From positions 3,534,001 through 3,598,000 of the forward strand of contig NZ_JAUSYU010000001.1 of NCBI RefSeq assembly GCF_030817075.1: a DNA stretch of 64,000 nucleotides, given 5' to 3'. Both the position numbers and the translations under genes were made by a program. Positions 29,056 to 38,443 of this stretch are shown here, piece by piece; the stretch's first letter is position 1; the number at the start of each line of letters is the position of its first letter. Origin of the DNA: Arthrobacter sp. V1I9. GTDB taxonomy: Bacteria; Actinomycetota; Actinomycetes; Actinomycetales; Micrococcaceae. The notes under the pieces are model-generated. The model was not told the DNA's origin and did no database searches. It saw only the letters and a program-made list of their open reading frames with translations.

Positions 29056-29961
29056 CTAGTCTGCTGCCGCGGCGTTCCCTGCGTATGCCTGCGCGTTTGC
29101 GCTGAGTACGACGTCGTATGCCTCCACCCGCCGGTCCGTCACCGTGGTGGGTGACTCCAGATGGACCGCGCCCGAGGGCAGGATCCCGGCGGCTCCGTAC
29201 CTTTCCATGACCTGCCATTGGGCCACAACGTCCTCGCCCGCGTGGTCAACGGGAAGGCTCGTCCAGAAGGCAAAGCCACCGGCGGTGTTCAGGGCTTCCC
29301 GGCGGTAAAGCACGCAGCCGCCAAGCCAGGCCACGCGGTAAGGCACCCACTCCCCCGGTTCCAGGGAAAGGTCCGCGCTGAGATGGCTGAGGTTTGCGGC
29401 GTTGTGAAGCGGCCAGCGGTCAAATCCAGGGGCACCCGGCCGGATGCGCTCCGCGGTCACGGGACCGTCCCACGCTTCAAAGCCGGCTGTCTGCTCCGGC
29501 CGCCTGTCATCAAGGTAGGACAAGCCCTGCGGAGCCATCCCGACAAAACCGCAGTGCAGCTCGTCGAGTGCCCGGCTGAGCCGCTCCAGCGCTCCCGGTT
29601 CCAGCCAGATGTCATCATCAAGGAAAAGGCACTGCTCGGCCGTCGACTGATCCAACAGGAACTGGCGGTGCTCCGCCAGTCCGCGCCGGGGCAGGTGCCG
29701 GAGCAACGTGACCGGGCGGCCCTGGGCTTCAAGGACGCGGACCATCGCCGCTGCCGCCGGGTGTTCCCAACCGGGAGAATCCGTGGACTGGTCGCTGACC
29801 ACCACGCGGAAGGGCGGGTCGGCCTGCCCTGCCAGCCCGGCCAGCGTCACGGCCAGTTCTGCCGGGCGGTTGCACGTGGGAATCAGCACGTCCACTGCAA
29901 CACTGACCGGCACCTCGACACGCCGTGCCCACTGTTCCGATGATTTCCTGCTCACACCCAA
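29056..29961 (-). CDS. Glycosyltransferase family 2 protein
   Basis: A 301-residue GT-A fold enzyme. The N-terminal VDVLIPTCNRPAELAVTL binds the nucleotide sugar, the metal-binding D-D-D motif is LFLDDDIWL about residue 115, and a likely acceptor-side acidic motif is DHAGEDVVAQW near 245. No membrane segments, so cytosolic. Donor and acceptor are unknown; no polysaccharide genes are adjacent. Confidence 0.87.
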   Translation of the reverse strand: MGVSRKSSEQWARRVEVPVSVAVDVLIPTCNRPAELAVTLAGLAGQADPPFRVVVSDQSTDSPGWEHPAAAAMVRVLEAQGRPVTLLRHLPRRGLAEHRQFLLDQSTAEQCLFLDDDIWLEPGALERLSRALDELHCGFVGMAPQGLSYLDDRRPEQTAGFEAWDGPVTAERIRPGAPGFDRWPLHNAANLSHLSADLSLEPGEWVPYRVAWLGGCVLYRREALNTAGGFAFWTSLPVDHAGEDVVAQWQVMERYGAAGILPSGAVHLESPTTVTDRRVEAYDVVLSANAQAYAGNAAAAD

Positions 29962-30135
29962 CCTCCCGGCGCCTGCCTCGGCATAGATAGTGAATGGGGT
30001 TCGTCGTGTGCCGTACCCACATCAGCGTCGATGTATGCCCGGGCACGGCGAAGGCCTCCGCCCGGAGCCGCACGTGGCAACGGGGGAGGCCTTCAGCGGT
30101 CAGGTGCACTGCTTGAGGGAGCGGCACCTCACCGG

Positions 30136-30498
30136 TTACCCGGCGTCGAAGCTCTCGCCGCCGTCGTCGTTCGGTGACTTTTCCTTGGGCAGGTCGTTGC
30201 CGCTGCCGTCCGGGATCCCGGTGGCTTCCTGCCCGGGCTCGGAGGACACCGGGGCCGAGCCCTGGGAGTCGTCGTTCGACTCATCCAGTTCAGCTTCCCC
30301 GGAGGGGAGATCCACATCCCGGGGCACGGGATCGCTGCCGGTGCCGGACTGCGGCTCATTAGTGTCCACGCCGCCTGTGCTGCCTGCGGCCGGGCTGTCT
30401 ACGGAGCCCTGGGCTCCTCCCAGTTCCTGCTCAGCGGTGGGAGTGCCATATCCGCCGGGGTCCGATTCCGGCTGGGCGTGCTGGTTTTCCTGCGTCAT
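30136..30498 (-). CDS. Small acidic low-complexity protein
   Basis: A 120-residue protein almost wholly of Gly, Ser, Asp, Glu, Pro, Asn and Gln with one Tyr and no Cys or Trp; strongly acidic and predicted disordered. Such composition resembles hydrophilin-type stress proteins, but no family is recognised. An AGGAGG-like site precedes ATG 30498. It lies 47 bases after the SDR gene stop and is probably in the same operon. Confidence 0.65.
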   Translation of the reverse strand: MTQENQHAQPESDPGGYGTPTAEQELGGAQGSVDSPAAGSTGGVDTNEPQSGTGSDPVPRDVDLPSGEAELDESNDDSQGSAPVSSEPGQEATGIPDGSGNDLPKEKSPNDDGGESFDAG

Positions 30499-30545
30499 GG
30501 TTCCTCCTGTTGTGCGTTGGATGAAAACTGAACGTCGGGGGCTGC

Positions 30546-31445
30546 TCAGAGCCCCTTTCCGCCGGTGACCGGCAGTACGGCGCCGGAAATGTAGGACCCG
30601 TCCTCTGATGCCAGCAGCACGTAGGCCGCGGCAAGCTCGGCGGGCTGCCCCGCGCGTTCCAGTGGGGTGTCCTGGCCGAACGTCGGAAGCTTATCCGGCC
30701 ATTCGGTCGCGGGAATCAGCGGGGTCCAGATCGGTCCGGGAGCCACCGCATTGACCCTGATGCCCTTGGGGCCAAGCTCCTGCGCCAGCGCTTTGGTGAA
30801 TGCCACCTGGGCCGCCTTGGTCATGGCGTAGTCGATCAGGCCGGGCGAAGGATTGAAGGCCTGGATGGAGGCCGTGGTGATGATCGAGGCACCCGGCTTC
30901 AGGTGGGGCACGGCCGCCCGCGCTGTCCACAGCAGCGAGTACAGGTTGGTCTTGAAGACCCGGTCGAATTCCTCGGTGGGCAGTGACTCCAGGCTCTCGC
31001 GGTTCTTCTGGTACGCCGCGTTCAGCACCACCACATCAAGGCGTCCGAACTCGGCCGCTGTTTCATTGGCGATCCGGGTGCTGAACTCCTCTTCGCGGCC
31101 GTCACCGGGAAACAGGAGGACCCGCTGGCCCGCTTTCCGGATCCAGTCCGCGGTGTCCTGGGCGTCTTCCTCCTCTTCGGGCAGGTAGGAGATGGCAACG
31201 TCGGCGCCCTCGCGGGCGAAGGCGATGGCGGCTGCCTTGCCAATGCCCGAATCGCCGCCTGTGATGAGGGCTGACTTGCCCTGCAGCTTCCCGTGCCCCT
31301 CATAGCTGAGTTCCCCGTGGTCCGGCTTGGGCTCCATGGGCGCCGTCAGGCCGGGCTGCTTCTGCTCCTGCTCGGGGAACCCGGCGGTGTGGTAGCCGCC
31401 CCGGGGATCCTTTGGCTGGTCTGTTTGCTTTTCCGTCTCGCTCAT
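30546..31445 (-). CDS. SDR-family oxidoreductase (stress-type, with N-terminal extension)
   Basis: A 299-residue short-chain dehydrogenase. A 50-residue N-terminal extension rich in Gln/Pro precedes the Rossmann fold (TGGDSGIGKAAAIAFA about residue 60, NAA segment) and the catalytic YxxxK (DYAMTKAAQ). This extended type resembles general-stress SDRs such as B. subtilis YdaD (from memory). Substrate unknown. ATG 31445 is preferred over 31460. Divergent from the DUF6328 gene. Confidence 0.88.
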   Translation of the reverse strand: MSETEKQTDQPKDPRGGYHTAGFPEQEQKQPGLTAPMEPKPDHGELSYEGHGKLQGKSALITGGDSGIGKAAAIAFAREGADVAISYLPEEEEDAQDTADWIRKAGQRVLLFPGDGREEEFSTRIANETAAEFGRLDVVVLNAAYQKNRESLESLPTEEFDRVFKTNLYSLLWTARAAVPHLKPGASIITTASIQAFNPSPGLIDYAMTKAAQVAFTKALAQELGPKGIRVNAVAPGPIWTPLIPATEWPDKLPTFGQDTPLERAGQPAELAAAYVLLASEDGSYISGAVLPVTGGKGL

Positions 31446-31657
31446 AGTCCGCCTACTCACTGTGTCGGTTTTCCGAGGGCCCAGCCGTGCACCGGCCCTT
31501 CGAAGCTATCCCGGCCGGAGGAGCAAAGTCCACCGTTCCGTGCAAATCATCAGTAAACTTATCAAATGTGGGGCGCGGCGCAACGTTGCCCTTTGTTTCT
31601 GGGTACTTGGGGAGTAGCAAGGCTCCCAGGGACTGGGCGGCGCAGAAAGGAGAAGCA

Positions 31658-32155
31658 ATGTCGGATGTGGAGGATTACACCGGCCGGACAGGCAGGAATG
31701 AAACCCGTGAGGAACAGCTGGACCGCAACTGGGCGGAACTGCTGCAGGAGATGCGGGTGCTGCAGATGGGCGTACAGATCCTGGGCGGCTTCCTGCTGAC
31801 CCTGCCGTTCCAGGAACGGTTCGAAGACCTCGATGACTTCCAGGTTGCCCTCTACCTGACCAACGTGATGGTCGCTGCGCTGACCACAGCGCTCATCCTT
31901 TTGCCGGTCAGTGTCCACCGGCGGCTCTTCCGGAAGCGGCTTAAGGAGACCCTGGTTTCCAGCGGCGACACCATCGCCAAGATCACCCTTGCCGGAATCG
32001 CGCTGTTGAGTGCCGGCACAGCGGCCCTGGTGTTCGACGTGACCGCAGGACGCACAGCCGGCCTCACCGCCGGCGGAGCATTGATGGCCGTGATGGTGGT
32101 CCTGCTGGTCTACGTGCCCATCCACCTGAACAGGCGCGCCGAGGCCGGCCGGTAA
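31658..32155 (+). CDS. DUF6328-like four-helix membrane protein
   Basis: A 165-residue protein starting with an acidic cytoplasmic segment (TREEQLDRNWAELLQEMRVLQMGVQIL) followed by four membrane helices (about residues 40-55, 66-85, 105-124 and 130-150). I associate it with DUF6328, common in actinobacteria and of unknown function. The AAAGGAG ribosome site fixes ATG 31658. A degenerate TAAGCATGCTTA-like element (31552-31563) lies about 95 bases upstream. Confidence 0.8.
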   Translation: MSDVEDYTGRTGRNETREEQLDRNWAELLQEMRVLQMGVQILGGFLLTLPFQERFEDLDDFQVALYLTNVMVAALTTALILLPVSVHRRLFRKRLKETLVSSGDTIAKITLAGIALLSAGTAALVFDVTAGRTAGLTAGGALMAVMVVLLVYVPIHLNRRAEAGR

Positions 32156-32301
32156 CTTACCACCCACAACACGGCTGCACGGCGCCCGTCCGCCGAACCG
32201 GATCCCGAGCCGGCCTACCACGCTGATGTCCAGCTACAACCCATGCCCTTACCAGCCACGCGGCCGGACAACAAGCCGCGGGACAACGACAGGAGAACCC
32301 T

Positions 32302-32613
32302 ATGAAAACACTTTTGAAGATCGCACTGGCGGCCCTGCTGGTGCTTGCAGCACCGGCACTTTCGCTCGGCGCCGCCCATGCCTCGCCGGCCGCGCACACC
32401 ACGGCAACTACTGTTGCGCTGTCCGCCGCCTCCCCCACGCCTTCGCCCGGGGATACCAACTCAGCCGGCCCGGTCAATCCGGGAACGGGGGAATCAGCTG
32501 AGAACGAGTCCACCCGGCTGGATTACACGCCGTGGGTTATCGGTGCAGTGGTCCTGGTGGCGCTGATCGCGATCCTGGTCTGGCAGCGCCGGCGCAACAA
32601 GACCATCGTTTAG
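32302..32613 (+). CDS. Small exported protein with C-terminal membrane anchor
   Basis: A 103-residue protein with a clear signal peptide (basic start, hydrophobic core, AHASPA cleavage region about residue 27), a Thr/Pro/Ser/Gly-rich extracellular middle and one membrane helix (about 78-95) followed by the basic stop-transfer RRRNK. The layout resembles a surface-anchored small protein. No enzyme motif. An AGGAGAA site precedes ATG 32302. Confidence 0.75.
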   Translation: MKTLLKIALAALLVLAAPALSLGAAHASPAAHTTATTVALSAASPTPSPGDTNSAGPVNPGTGESAENESTRLDYTPWVIGAVVLVALIAILVWQRRRNKTIV

Positions 32614-32646
32614 CCGCCCGGCGCCCGGTAGCGGCGCCGCACTTTC

Positions 32647-33771
32647 CTAAGCGCCTTCAAGTACCTGGCTTGTAGCCCAGGCCAGGTACTTGGCGGCGTT
32701 GGCCACTGCATCCTCCGGGCTTGCCGCCACGTCCAGCAGTTGGGCAGCAGCAACCACTCCGTGCCCGGCGAGGTCCTCGGGAGTCACCAGGATCCTCCCG
32801 GCCACCACGATGACCGGAATGCCGCGTTCCCTGGCAGCATCCGCGAGCGCGATGGGGGCTTTGCCAGTCAGTGATTGGTGGTCCATGGATCCTTCCCCCG
32901 TGATCACCAGGTCGCTTTCCGCCAGCTGACCTGCCAGACCCGTCAGTCCCGCCACCAGCGCGAACCCGCCTTCCAGCGCGGCGTCGGTAAAGGCAAGGAA
33001 CGACGCCGGGAAGCCGCCGGCGGCGCCTGCCCCCTCGATGTTGACGTCCCGGCCCGTTGCTTCGCGCAAGAGTGACGCCCAGTTGCGGAGCCCGGCGTCG
33101 AGCAGCTCCACGGCCTCCTCGTCCGCGCCCTTTTGCGGGGAAAAGACGTGTGCGGCACCCAGCGTGCCGTAGAGCGGGTTCCGTACGTCCACGGCGATAC
33201 GGAAGCTGGTGGCGGCCAGCCGGGGGTCCAGTTCGGAGGAATCCAGCGCCACAATGTCGGCGAGTGAGCCGCCACCCAGCGGCACCACATTCCCGGCCCG
33301 GTCCAGCGGCTTCAGGCCCAGGGCGCGCAGGGCGCCGCTGCCGCCGTCGGTCATTGCCGATCCGCCGAGCCCCAGCACAATTTCCGTGGCACCGGCGTCC
33401 AGCGCTGCCGCAATCAGTTGGCCGCAGCCGTAGCTGTGGGCACGGACCGCGTTGGCGGGGGTGGGCTCCATCTCGGCCAGGCCGGAGGCCTGCGCCGTTT
33501 CAATGACGGCGGCAACCCTGCCGCCGTCGCCCTTCCGGATGGCCCAGGCCGCGCCGACAGGGGCAAGGATGGGGCCTACCACCGCATTGATCCGCTCCTC
33601 GTAGCCGGCAGCGACGGCCGCTTCGAGGGTTCCCTCGCCGCCGTCGGCGATGGGGAACTGTGTGGCGACGGCATCCGGGTAAACGCGCAGGGCACCCTCC
33701 GCGATGGCGGCAGCTGCTTCAGCGGCTGTGAGGGAACCCTTGAACTTGTCCGGAGCAATAAGAATGCGCAT
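32647..33771 (-). CDS. Glycerate kinase (GlxK/GarK family)
   Basis: Phosphorylates D-glycerate to 2-phosphoglycerate (or 3-phosphoglycerate), feeding glyoxylate or serine-derived carbon into glycolysis. The 374-residue protein shows the N-terminal APDKFKGSLTAAEAA signature, FPIADGGEGTLEA, LGLGGSAMTDGGSGAL and TGEGSMDHQSLTGKAP, all standard for type-2 glycerate kinases. ATG 33771 gives the usual N-terminus. It stands alone; glycine/serine produced by the betaine pathway further along could supply glycerate (inference). Confidence 0.93.
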   Translation of the reverse strand: MRILIAPDKFKGSLTAAEAAAAIAEGALRVYPDAVATQFPIADGGEGTLEAAVAAGYEERINAVVGPILAPVGAAWAIRKGDGGRVAAVIETAQASGLAEMEPTPANAVRAHSYGCGQLIAAALDAGATEIVLGLGGSAMTDGGSGALRALGLKPLDRAGNVVPLGGGSLADIVALDSSELDPRLAATSFRIAVDVRNPLYGTLGAAHVFSPQKGADEEAVELLDAGLRNWASLLREATGRDVNIEGAGAAGGFPASFLAFTDAALEGGFALVAGLTGLAGQLAESDLVITGEGSMDHQSLTGKAPIALADAARERGIPVIVVAGRILVTPEDLAGHGVVAAAQLLDVAASPEDAVANAAKYLAWATSQVLEGA

Positions 33772-33859
33772 GGGCTCCATCATGCCAGCACCGGCGAGGA
33801 AAGCGCTTGCCAGATGTCATACGGTGGGGCACCTTTCCCGCAGGTCCGGCCGGAAGCTC

Positions 33860-34669
33860 CTACCCTTCGCGCCATTCGTGGCCGGTAATGTGCGAGCCGC
33901 CCTGCGGGCCCATCTGCAGCATGCCGCCATCCACCGCCCAGGAAGCGCCGGTGACGTAGCTCGAAGCGGGCGATGCGAGGAAGGCAATCACGGCAGCCAC
34001 TTCCCGCGCGTCGCCCGGCCTGCCCAGCGGTACGCCGGGCCGGTCCTTCGTCGTCGGGTCCTCATCCTCCTGCCCTGTCATGGGGGTGGCTATCTCGCCG
34101 GGGGCAACGCTGTTGGCGGTAATGCCGTGCTCGGCGAGTTCCAGGGCCAGCGTCTTCATCAGCCCGCCCAGGCCGTGCTTGGAGGCGTCGTAGGCGGACG
34201 ATCCCACCCGCGGCTGGAACTCGTGCACGCTGGTGACGGCAATCAACCGCCCTCCCCTGCCGGCCTGGACCATGCGCCGGGCGGCCGCCTGCAGGCAGAC
34301 GAAGGCGCCGTTGAGGTTCGTGTCCAGGGTTTGCATCCAGGTGTTTACATCCAGGTCCAGGAACTTGGTCCCGTCGCCGGTGCCGGCATTGTTGACGAAC
34401 ACGTCCACCCCGCCTAGCTCCTCAGCCAGTTCCTCGATTACCCTGCCGGCGGCCCCGAGCTCAGTGGTATCCAGCTGCCGCACCACTGCCTTACGTCCCA
34501 GGCTCCGGATTTCTTCGGCTGTCGCTTCGGCGCCCGCCTTGTCCGAATGCCAGGTCACGCCCACGTCCATGCCCGCCTTGGCCAGCGCAACGGCCGTGGC
34601 CTTCCCGATGCCGGAGTCTGACGCGGTGACAATGGCGGTGGTGGGGCTGAACCCCGTGGTGTCCTTCAT
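33860..34669 (-). CDS. SDR-family oxidoreductase
   Basis: A 269-residue short-chain dehydrogenase/reductase. The cofactor-binding SDSGIGKATAVALAKAG is at residues 18-34, the NNAG motif near 92, and the catalytic YDASK near 160; the C-terminal WAVDGGM is typical. Substrate unknown. The start is ATG 34669 with AAGGAG just upstream. It lies 16 bases after a hypothetical gene and is co-transcribed with it. Confidence 0.88.
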   Translation of the reverse strand: MKDTTGFSPTTAIVTASDSGIGKATAVALAKAGMDVGVTWHSDKAGAEATAEEIRSLGRKAVVRQLDTTELGAAGRVIEELAEELGGVDVFVNNAGTGDGTKFLDLDVNTWMQTLDTNLNGAFVCLQAAARRMVQAGRGGRLIAVTSVHEFQPRVGSSAYDASKHGLGGLMKTLALELAEHGITANSVAPGEIATPMTGQEDEDPTTKDRPGVPLGRPGDAREVAAVIAFLASPASSYVTGASWAVDGGMLQMGPQGGSHITGHEWREG

Positions 34670-34685
34670 GGTGGCTCCTTTGTCT

Positions 34686-35105
34686 TCAGGCCGGACGGCG
34701 GAGTTCCGGCGGCGAGGGGTAACCGTCATCCTTGGAGTCGCCCGCGGCGTCCCGCATGGTCAGGAGCGGGACGGCGAAGGTAACCACCGGACGGGCGTGT
34801 GCGTCGTCAGCCGACTTGACCGTAAGGCTCCTGGTTCCGGGCGGCACCGAGGGGGTGAATACCTGGAGGTTGCGGGAGCCCAAATTCGCCGAGTTGAGCA
34901 GCGAATACTCGGTACCGAAGTGGTCCTGGAGGATGATGTTGGGCTCCGGCCCGTCGTCGGACGCCATCTGGATGTTGACCACCAGGCCGCTGGTCCAGAT
35001 CTCGACGGACAATACGGTGAATGCGGTGCTGTCCGTGACGTGCCGGCCGTAGGTTGGTGGCAGCAGCATCCCGCGGAGGGAACCGGAAGGGATAAGTTTG
35101 CGCAT
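34686..35105 (-). CDS. Hypothetical protein, beta-rich
   Basis: A 139-residue protein of mainly beta-type sequence (VLSVEIWTSGLVVNIQMAS, NIILQDHFGTEYSLLN, LQVFTPSVPPGTRSLTV). The pattern suggests an immunoglobulin-like or jelly-roll fold, but no family is recognised. The ATG at 35105 follows AGGAAC. First gene of a two-gene unit with the SDR at 33860. Confidence 0.65.
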   Translation of the reverse strand: MRKLIPSGSLRGMLLPPTYGRHVTDSTAFTVLSVEIWTSGLVVNIQMASDDGPEPNIILQDHFGTEYSLLNSANLGSRNLQVFTPSVPPGTRSLTVKSADDAHARPVVTFAVPLLTMRDAAGDSKDDGYPSPPELRRPA

Positions 35106-35199
35106 GGTTGTTCCTGTTGGTTTTGCGCCTGCCGACGACGGGACGGCACCGGAGGTGATCCGGTGCTGGTCTTGCGGGGTACGGCTGGACGAATGCGGC

Positions 35200-35649
35200 T
35201 TAGGCGTCTTCCCGGCCAGGGTTTTCAAGCCGGAAGAAGTTTGATTGTTGGCCGTCGCTGCGCTGTTCCTGGTATATGAAGTTCAGCTGGCGGGAGTCAA
35301 AGGTTTCAAACCATTCCTCCCAGCTGACGTGGCGGAGCTTGTCATTTTCGCCACCAAAGTCGATCCGCAGCACGCCAAGGTGGTCACCGTGCTCGGTGCC
35401 TTCCACCGTGGCGGGAACGCCGTCGCGGTCCTCTGCCCACTGCCTGATGACTTCATGGTGCGTGGTAACCAGGCTCCGGCCCTCGCGCTCCGGTTCGTCT
35501 TCCGTTGAGGTGACCTCCTGGGAATACTTCAGTGATTTGGATGATTCCGGTCCAGTGCGGACCTTCCCGTCGTCCGGGCCTGCGCCCAGGTCCTCTTCGT
35601 CCTGGTCCGTTTCAGACTCGCGGCTCTTACTGCCTTTGTCCTGCGCCAT
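35200..35649 (-). CDS. Conserved hypothetical protein (mini-domain with acidic N-terminus)
   Basis: A 149-residue protein: about 60 acidic, charged disordered residues, then a compact domain beginning TTHHEVIRQWAEDRDGVPATVEG and continuing GVLRIDFGG, WEEWFETFDSRQLNFIYQEQ. I recall this domain from other actinobacterial proteins, sometimes mislabelled as glucan-branching enzyme, but its function is unknown. ATG 35649 (MAQDKG). A strong palindrome lies 28 bases upstream. Confidence 0.75.
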   Translation of the reverse strand: MAQDKGSKSRESETDQDEEDLGAGPDDGKVRTGPESSKSLKYSQEVTSTEDEPEREGRSLVTTHHEVIRQWAEDRDGVPATVEGTEHGDHLGVLRIDFGGENDKLRHVSWEEWFETFDSRQLNFIYQEQRSDGQQSNFFRLENPGREDA

Positions 35650-35676
35650 GGTGGCCATCCTTCCCCTACGACTAAC

Positions 35677-35694
35677 TAGTAAGTCTACTTACTA
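35677..35694. promoter_or_regulatory. Palindrome TAGTAAG-N4-CTTACTA upstream of the 149-residue gene
   Basis: Perfect 7-bp arms with a 4-bp centre, 28 bases before ATG 35649 on the minus strand, in an AT-rich patch within GC-rich DNA. It is related in spacing and sequence to the elements at 14214, 18694 and 41588. It is probably an operator overlapping the promoter; the regulator is unknown. Confidence 0.5.
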
Positions 35695-35781
35695 TGTAGC
35701 CTCCCGCTCCGCCTCCCTGTCAAGGGGGCAGGTCCATGGGACGGGGCGGATGAAGATTGTACCTCTGCCCCTTTCGTGCGG

Positions 35782-36603
35782 CTAGGTCCGGGGACGCGCC
35801 ACCGCGTAGTAGCCGGGGATCAGGCTCTGCTCGGCCACGTCCGTCATCGGGTTCGTCTGGATAGCGACGGCACCGTCCTCAAGGAGCTCCCAGGTTTCCC
35901 CGGGAAGGACACGGGCCCGTTCGGCAGGGCCAAAATGGCCGGGCATGGGCAGCTCACGGATGGCGCGCTCCAGCGGCGCCGGAATACCCCTGGTAGTTGC
36001 TCCCAGGTGCGAGACATAGTCCACGGGGTTTCCCTGGAAGTTGGTTTCTGCAAGGAATACGGTGCCGTGCCTGCCGGCCAGGCTCCAAAGGTTTTCCGCC
36101 AGTGCCATCTGGTCATCGGCGGTGAGTACGTGGAACACGCCGCGGACAAAGACGTTCGCCCCGCGTTCGTCCGCCAGCCCGGTTGCAGCGCCAGGCGCTG
36201 TCATGTCCCGCACCTCGTAGCGGACGCACCCTGCCCCGGCGCCCTCCTTTTCGGATTCAGACCGTGCGCGCTCAATTGCATGGGCCGAGACGTCTACGCC
36301 AACTACGGCTGGGAAGACCCCGGCGAGCGCTCGCGTGAAGCTGCCGTGCCCACATCCCACGTCAACCGTGGGAAGCGCCGGGTCCAGGTACCGCACGAGC
36401 ACCTCCTTGTACCCCAGGAATTCATGGTCCCTGCCGGAGTCCCAGAGAACCTCGCCATCCGCTCCGGTCACGTTGATGCCTGCCCAGTACCTGTCCCACG
36501 CCACCGGCCGGTCCTTGTGCGCGGAGCGGGACAGGCGGACGAGTTTGGGAATCATCAGGTACTTCTGCCAGGCAGAGCGCACTGATTTCGCTGGAGAGGA
36601 CAC
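35782..36603 (-). CDS. Class I SAM-dependent methyltransferase
   Basis: A 273-residue protein. The SAM-binding motif I is TVDVGCGHGSFTRAL about residue 80, followed by VVGVDVSAHAIERA and the FVRGVFHVLT region. A basic N-terminus (RSAWQKYLMIPKLVRLSR) precedes the fold. The substrate is unknown. It stands alone, divergent from the histidine kinase gene, with 172 bp between starts. Confidence 0.87.
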   Translation of the reverse strand: MSSPAKSVRSAWQKYLMIPKLVRLSRSAHKDRPVAWDRYWAGINVTGADGEVLWDSGRDHEFLGYKEVLVRYLDPALPTVDVGCGHGSFTRALAGVFPAVVGVDVSAHAIERARSESEKEGAGAGCVRYEVRDMTAPGAATGLADERGANVFVRGVFHVLTADDQMALAENLWSLAGRHGTVFLAETNFQGNPVDYVSHLGATTRGIPAPLERAIRELPMPGHFGPAERARVLPGETWELLEDGAVAIQTNPMTDVAEQSLIPGYYAVARPRT

Positions 36604-36775
36604 GGATCAAATATATGGGTTGCGCTGCCAAACCGGCGGCCGAGCGTCCCGTTTGGCCATGCGGGGTGGTCCGCGTCCGGTTGTTTCGTCACTCTTGCGG
36701 GATGTTCAACTTCTTCGGGTCCATCCAGCCTGCGTCCGCCCTACAATGTACTCAACTGGGAGCGAAGGGGGCATT

Positions 36776-38425
36776 GTGACGGCTGACATGCCGTGGGACT
36801 CGGCTGTGCCCTGCACTGCTGTTATGGCGGACCCCGACGGCGGAAGGCTGGCGGTCAACGCGCAGGCACTGCGCGACGCCGGCTACGAGGTGCGTACTGC
36901 CGGCGATGCGGGCGCGCTGGCCGCCCTGCTCGAGGCAGGCGAACCCTCGGTGGTCGTCGTGGATACGTCCTTGTCGGCGGTGGAAGCAGAAGCCCCCGTC
37001 CTGGTGATGGTGGACCTGGACAGCGCCGCAGAACTTGCATCCATGCAGCCTCCTGGCATCCACGACTGCGTAGCCAAACCAGTGCCGCCGAAAGAACTGG
37101 TTCACCGGGCCACAGCACTCATCAGGCAGGTGTCCCGGCGGGCCGCGGCCCGGCAGGAAGCCGAAGGCCTCCGTGAGCAGCTGCGCCTGGTCTCGGCTGC
37201 CGTCCGGGGCACCAATGATCCGCAGGAAATTGCCCGCCTGGTAGTGGAGGGATTCGGCAGGACGTTCAAGGCGGACCATGTCCGGCTGACCACGTTTGCC
37301 GATGAGCGGGTTCCTCCGATTACCGCAACATGGACCCGGCCGGGGCTCGACAAGCTTCCAGCAGAAGCACTTCCGGATGAGGACTGCGCCCGGCACACGG
37401 CCAATAGGCTCTGGGCAGCGGCTGAAACCCTTTCCTTCGACGGGTCGGAAGAGGACACGAGGGCGGGTGAAGCATCGGGCACCCCGCGCCTTGCCCCTGC
37501 TGCTTCCCTGCTGGCGGTGCCGATGGGCGACGGAGGCTCCTCGCTGGGCATCATCTGGATCGTGATGCTGGACCAGCCGCGGCAATGGTCGCGCGCCGAG
37601 CTCGGACTGATCCAGCACGTGGCGGGCAACGCCGCGCACGGCCTGATCCAAAGCCACCTGATCAGCAGCCAGCAACAGGTGGTGAAGCAACTTCAGCAGC
37701 TCGACAAGGCGAAAACCGACTTCCTGGCCACCGTTAACCATGAGTTGAGGACGCCGCTGACGTCCATCATGGCGTATCTGGACATGATCCAGGAAAGCAC
37801 TGATCAGCCCGTCTCCCCCGAAGTCCACCAGATGCTGGACATCGTGGTACGGAACACTGAGCGGCTCCGCATGCTGATCGAAGACATGCTGAGCGTGTCC
37901 CGCAACGGGCTCGATGACAACCTGATGCATCTCACCCCGGTGCGCCTGGGACAGACCCTGGACCTTGTTGCGGGCGCACTGCGTCCCCTGGCCCAACTGC
38001 AGAACGTAACCATCGCCGTCCACCCCCTCCCTGACGATCCGGAAATCCTGGCGGACGAGGTACAGCTGCAGCAGGTGTTCACCAACCTGGTGTCCAACGC
38101 CATTAAGTTCACCCCCAGCGGGGGCCGGATCGAGGTGGGCAGCGAATCGCGCGCGGCGGCCGACGGCACCAGGTGGGCCACCGTCCGCGTCGCGGACAAC
38201 GGCATTGGCATCTCCAGCGAGGAAATCGACCAGGTCTTCACCCGGTTCTACCGCGCCTCCAACGCGATGTCCGGGGCCATCCCCGGAACCGGGCTGGGCC
38301 TGGCCATCACCAAGGATATAGTGGCGCGCCACGGCGGCCGCATCGACGTGGCGTCCACCCTGGGCGCGGGGACAACGGTCACCGTCAGCCTCCCGCTGGA
38401 TCCCTGCCGCAGCCGGGCCAACTGA
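36776..38425 (+). CDS. Sensor histidine kinase with degenerate receiver and GAF domains
   Basis: A 549-residue cytosolic hybrid-like kinase. The N-terminal 110 residues resemble a response-regulator receiver: MADPDGG at strand 1, VVVVD at strand 3 and CVAKPVPPKEL at the end, but the segment after the aspartate is too short to hold helix 3. A GAF-type domain follows (about residues 125-285). Next are HisKA with NHELRTPL (His about 322) and HATPase_c with NAIKFTP, DNGIGIS and GTGLGLA. No membrane segment is seen. GTG 36776 with AAGGGGG is preferred over ATG 36746. The two downstream genes are c-di-GMP enzymes; no separate response regulator is adjacent. Confidence 0.87.
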   Translation: MTADMPWDSAVPCTAVMADPDGGRLAVNAQALRDAGYEVRTAGDAGALAALLEAGEPSVVVVDTSLSAVEAEAPVLVMVDLDSAAELASMQPPGIHDCVAKPVPPKELVHRATALIRQVSRRAAARQEAEGLREQLRLVSAAVRGTNDPQEIARLVVEGFGRTFKADHVRLTTFADERVPPITATWTRPGLDKLPAEALPDEDCARHTANRLWAAAETLSFDGSEEDTRAGEASGTPRLAPAASLLAVPMGDGGSSLGIIWIVMLDQPRQWSRAELGLIQHVAGNAAHGLIQSHLISSQQQVVKQLQQLDKAKTDFLATVNHELRTPLTSIMAYLDMIQESTDQPVSPEVHQMLDIVVRNTERLRMLIEDMLSVSRNGLDDNLMHLTPVRLGQTLDLVAGALRPLAQLQNVTIAVHPLPDDPEILADEVQLQQVFTNLVSNAIKFTPSGGRIEVGSESRAAADGTRWATVRVADNGIGISSEEIDQVFTRFYRASNAMSGAIPGTGLGLAITKDIVARHGGRIDVASTLGAGTTVTVSLPLDPCRSRAN

Positions 38426-38443
38426 GCGCGGGAAGGAGGACCG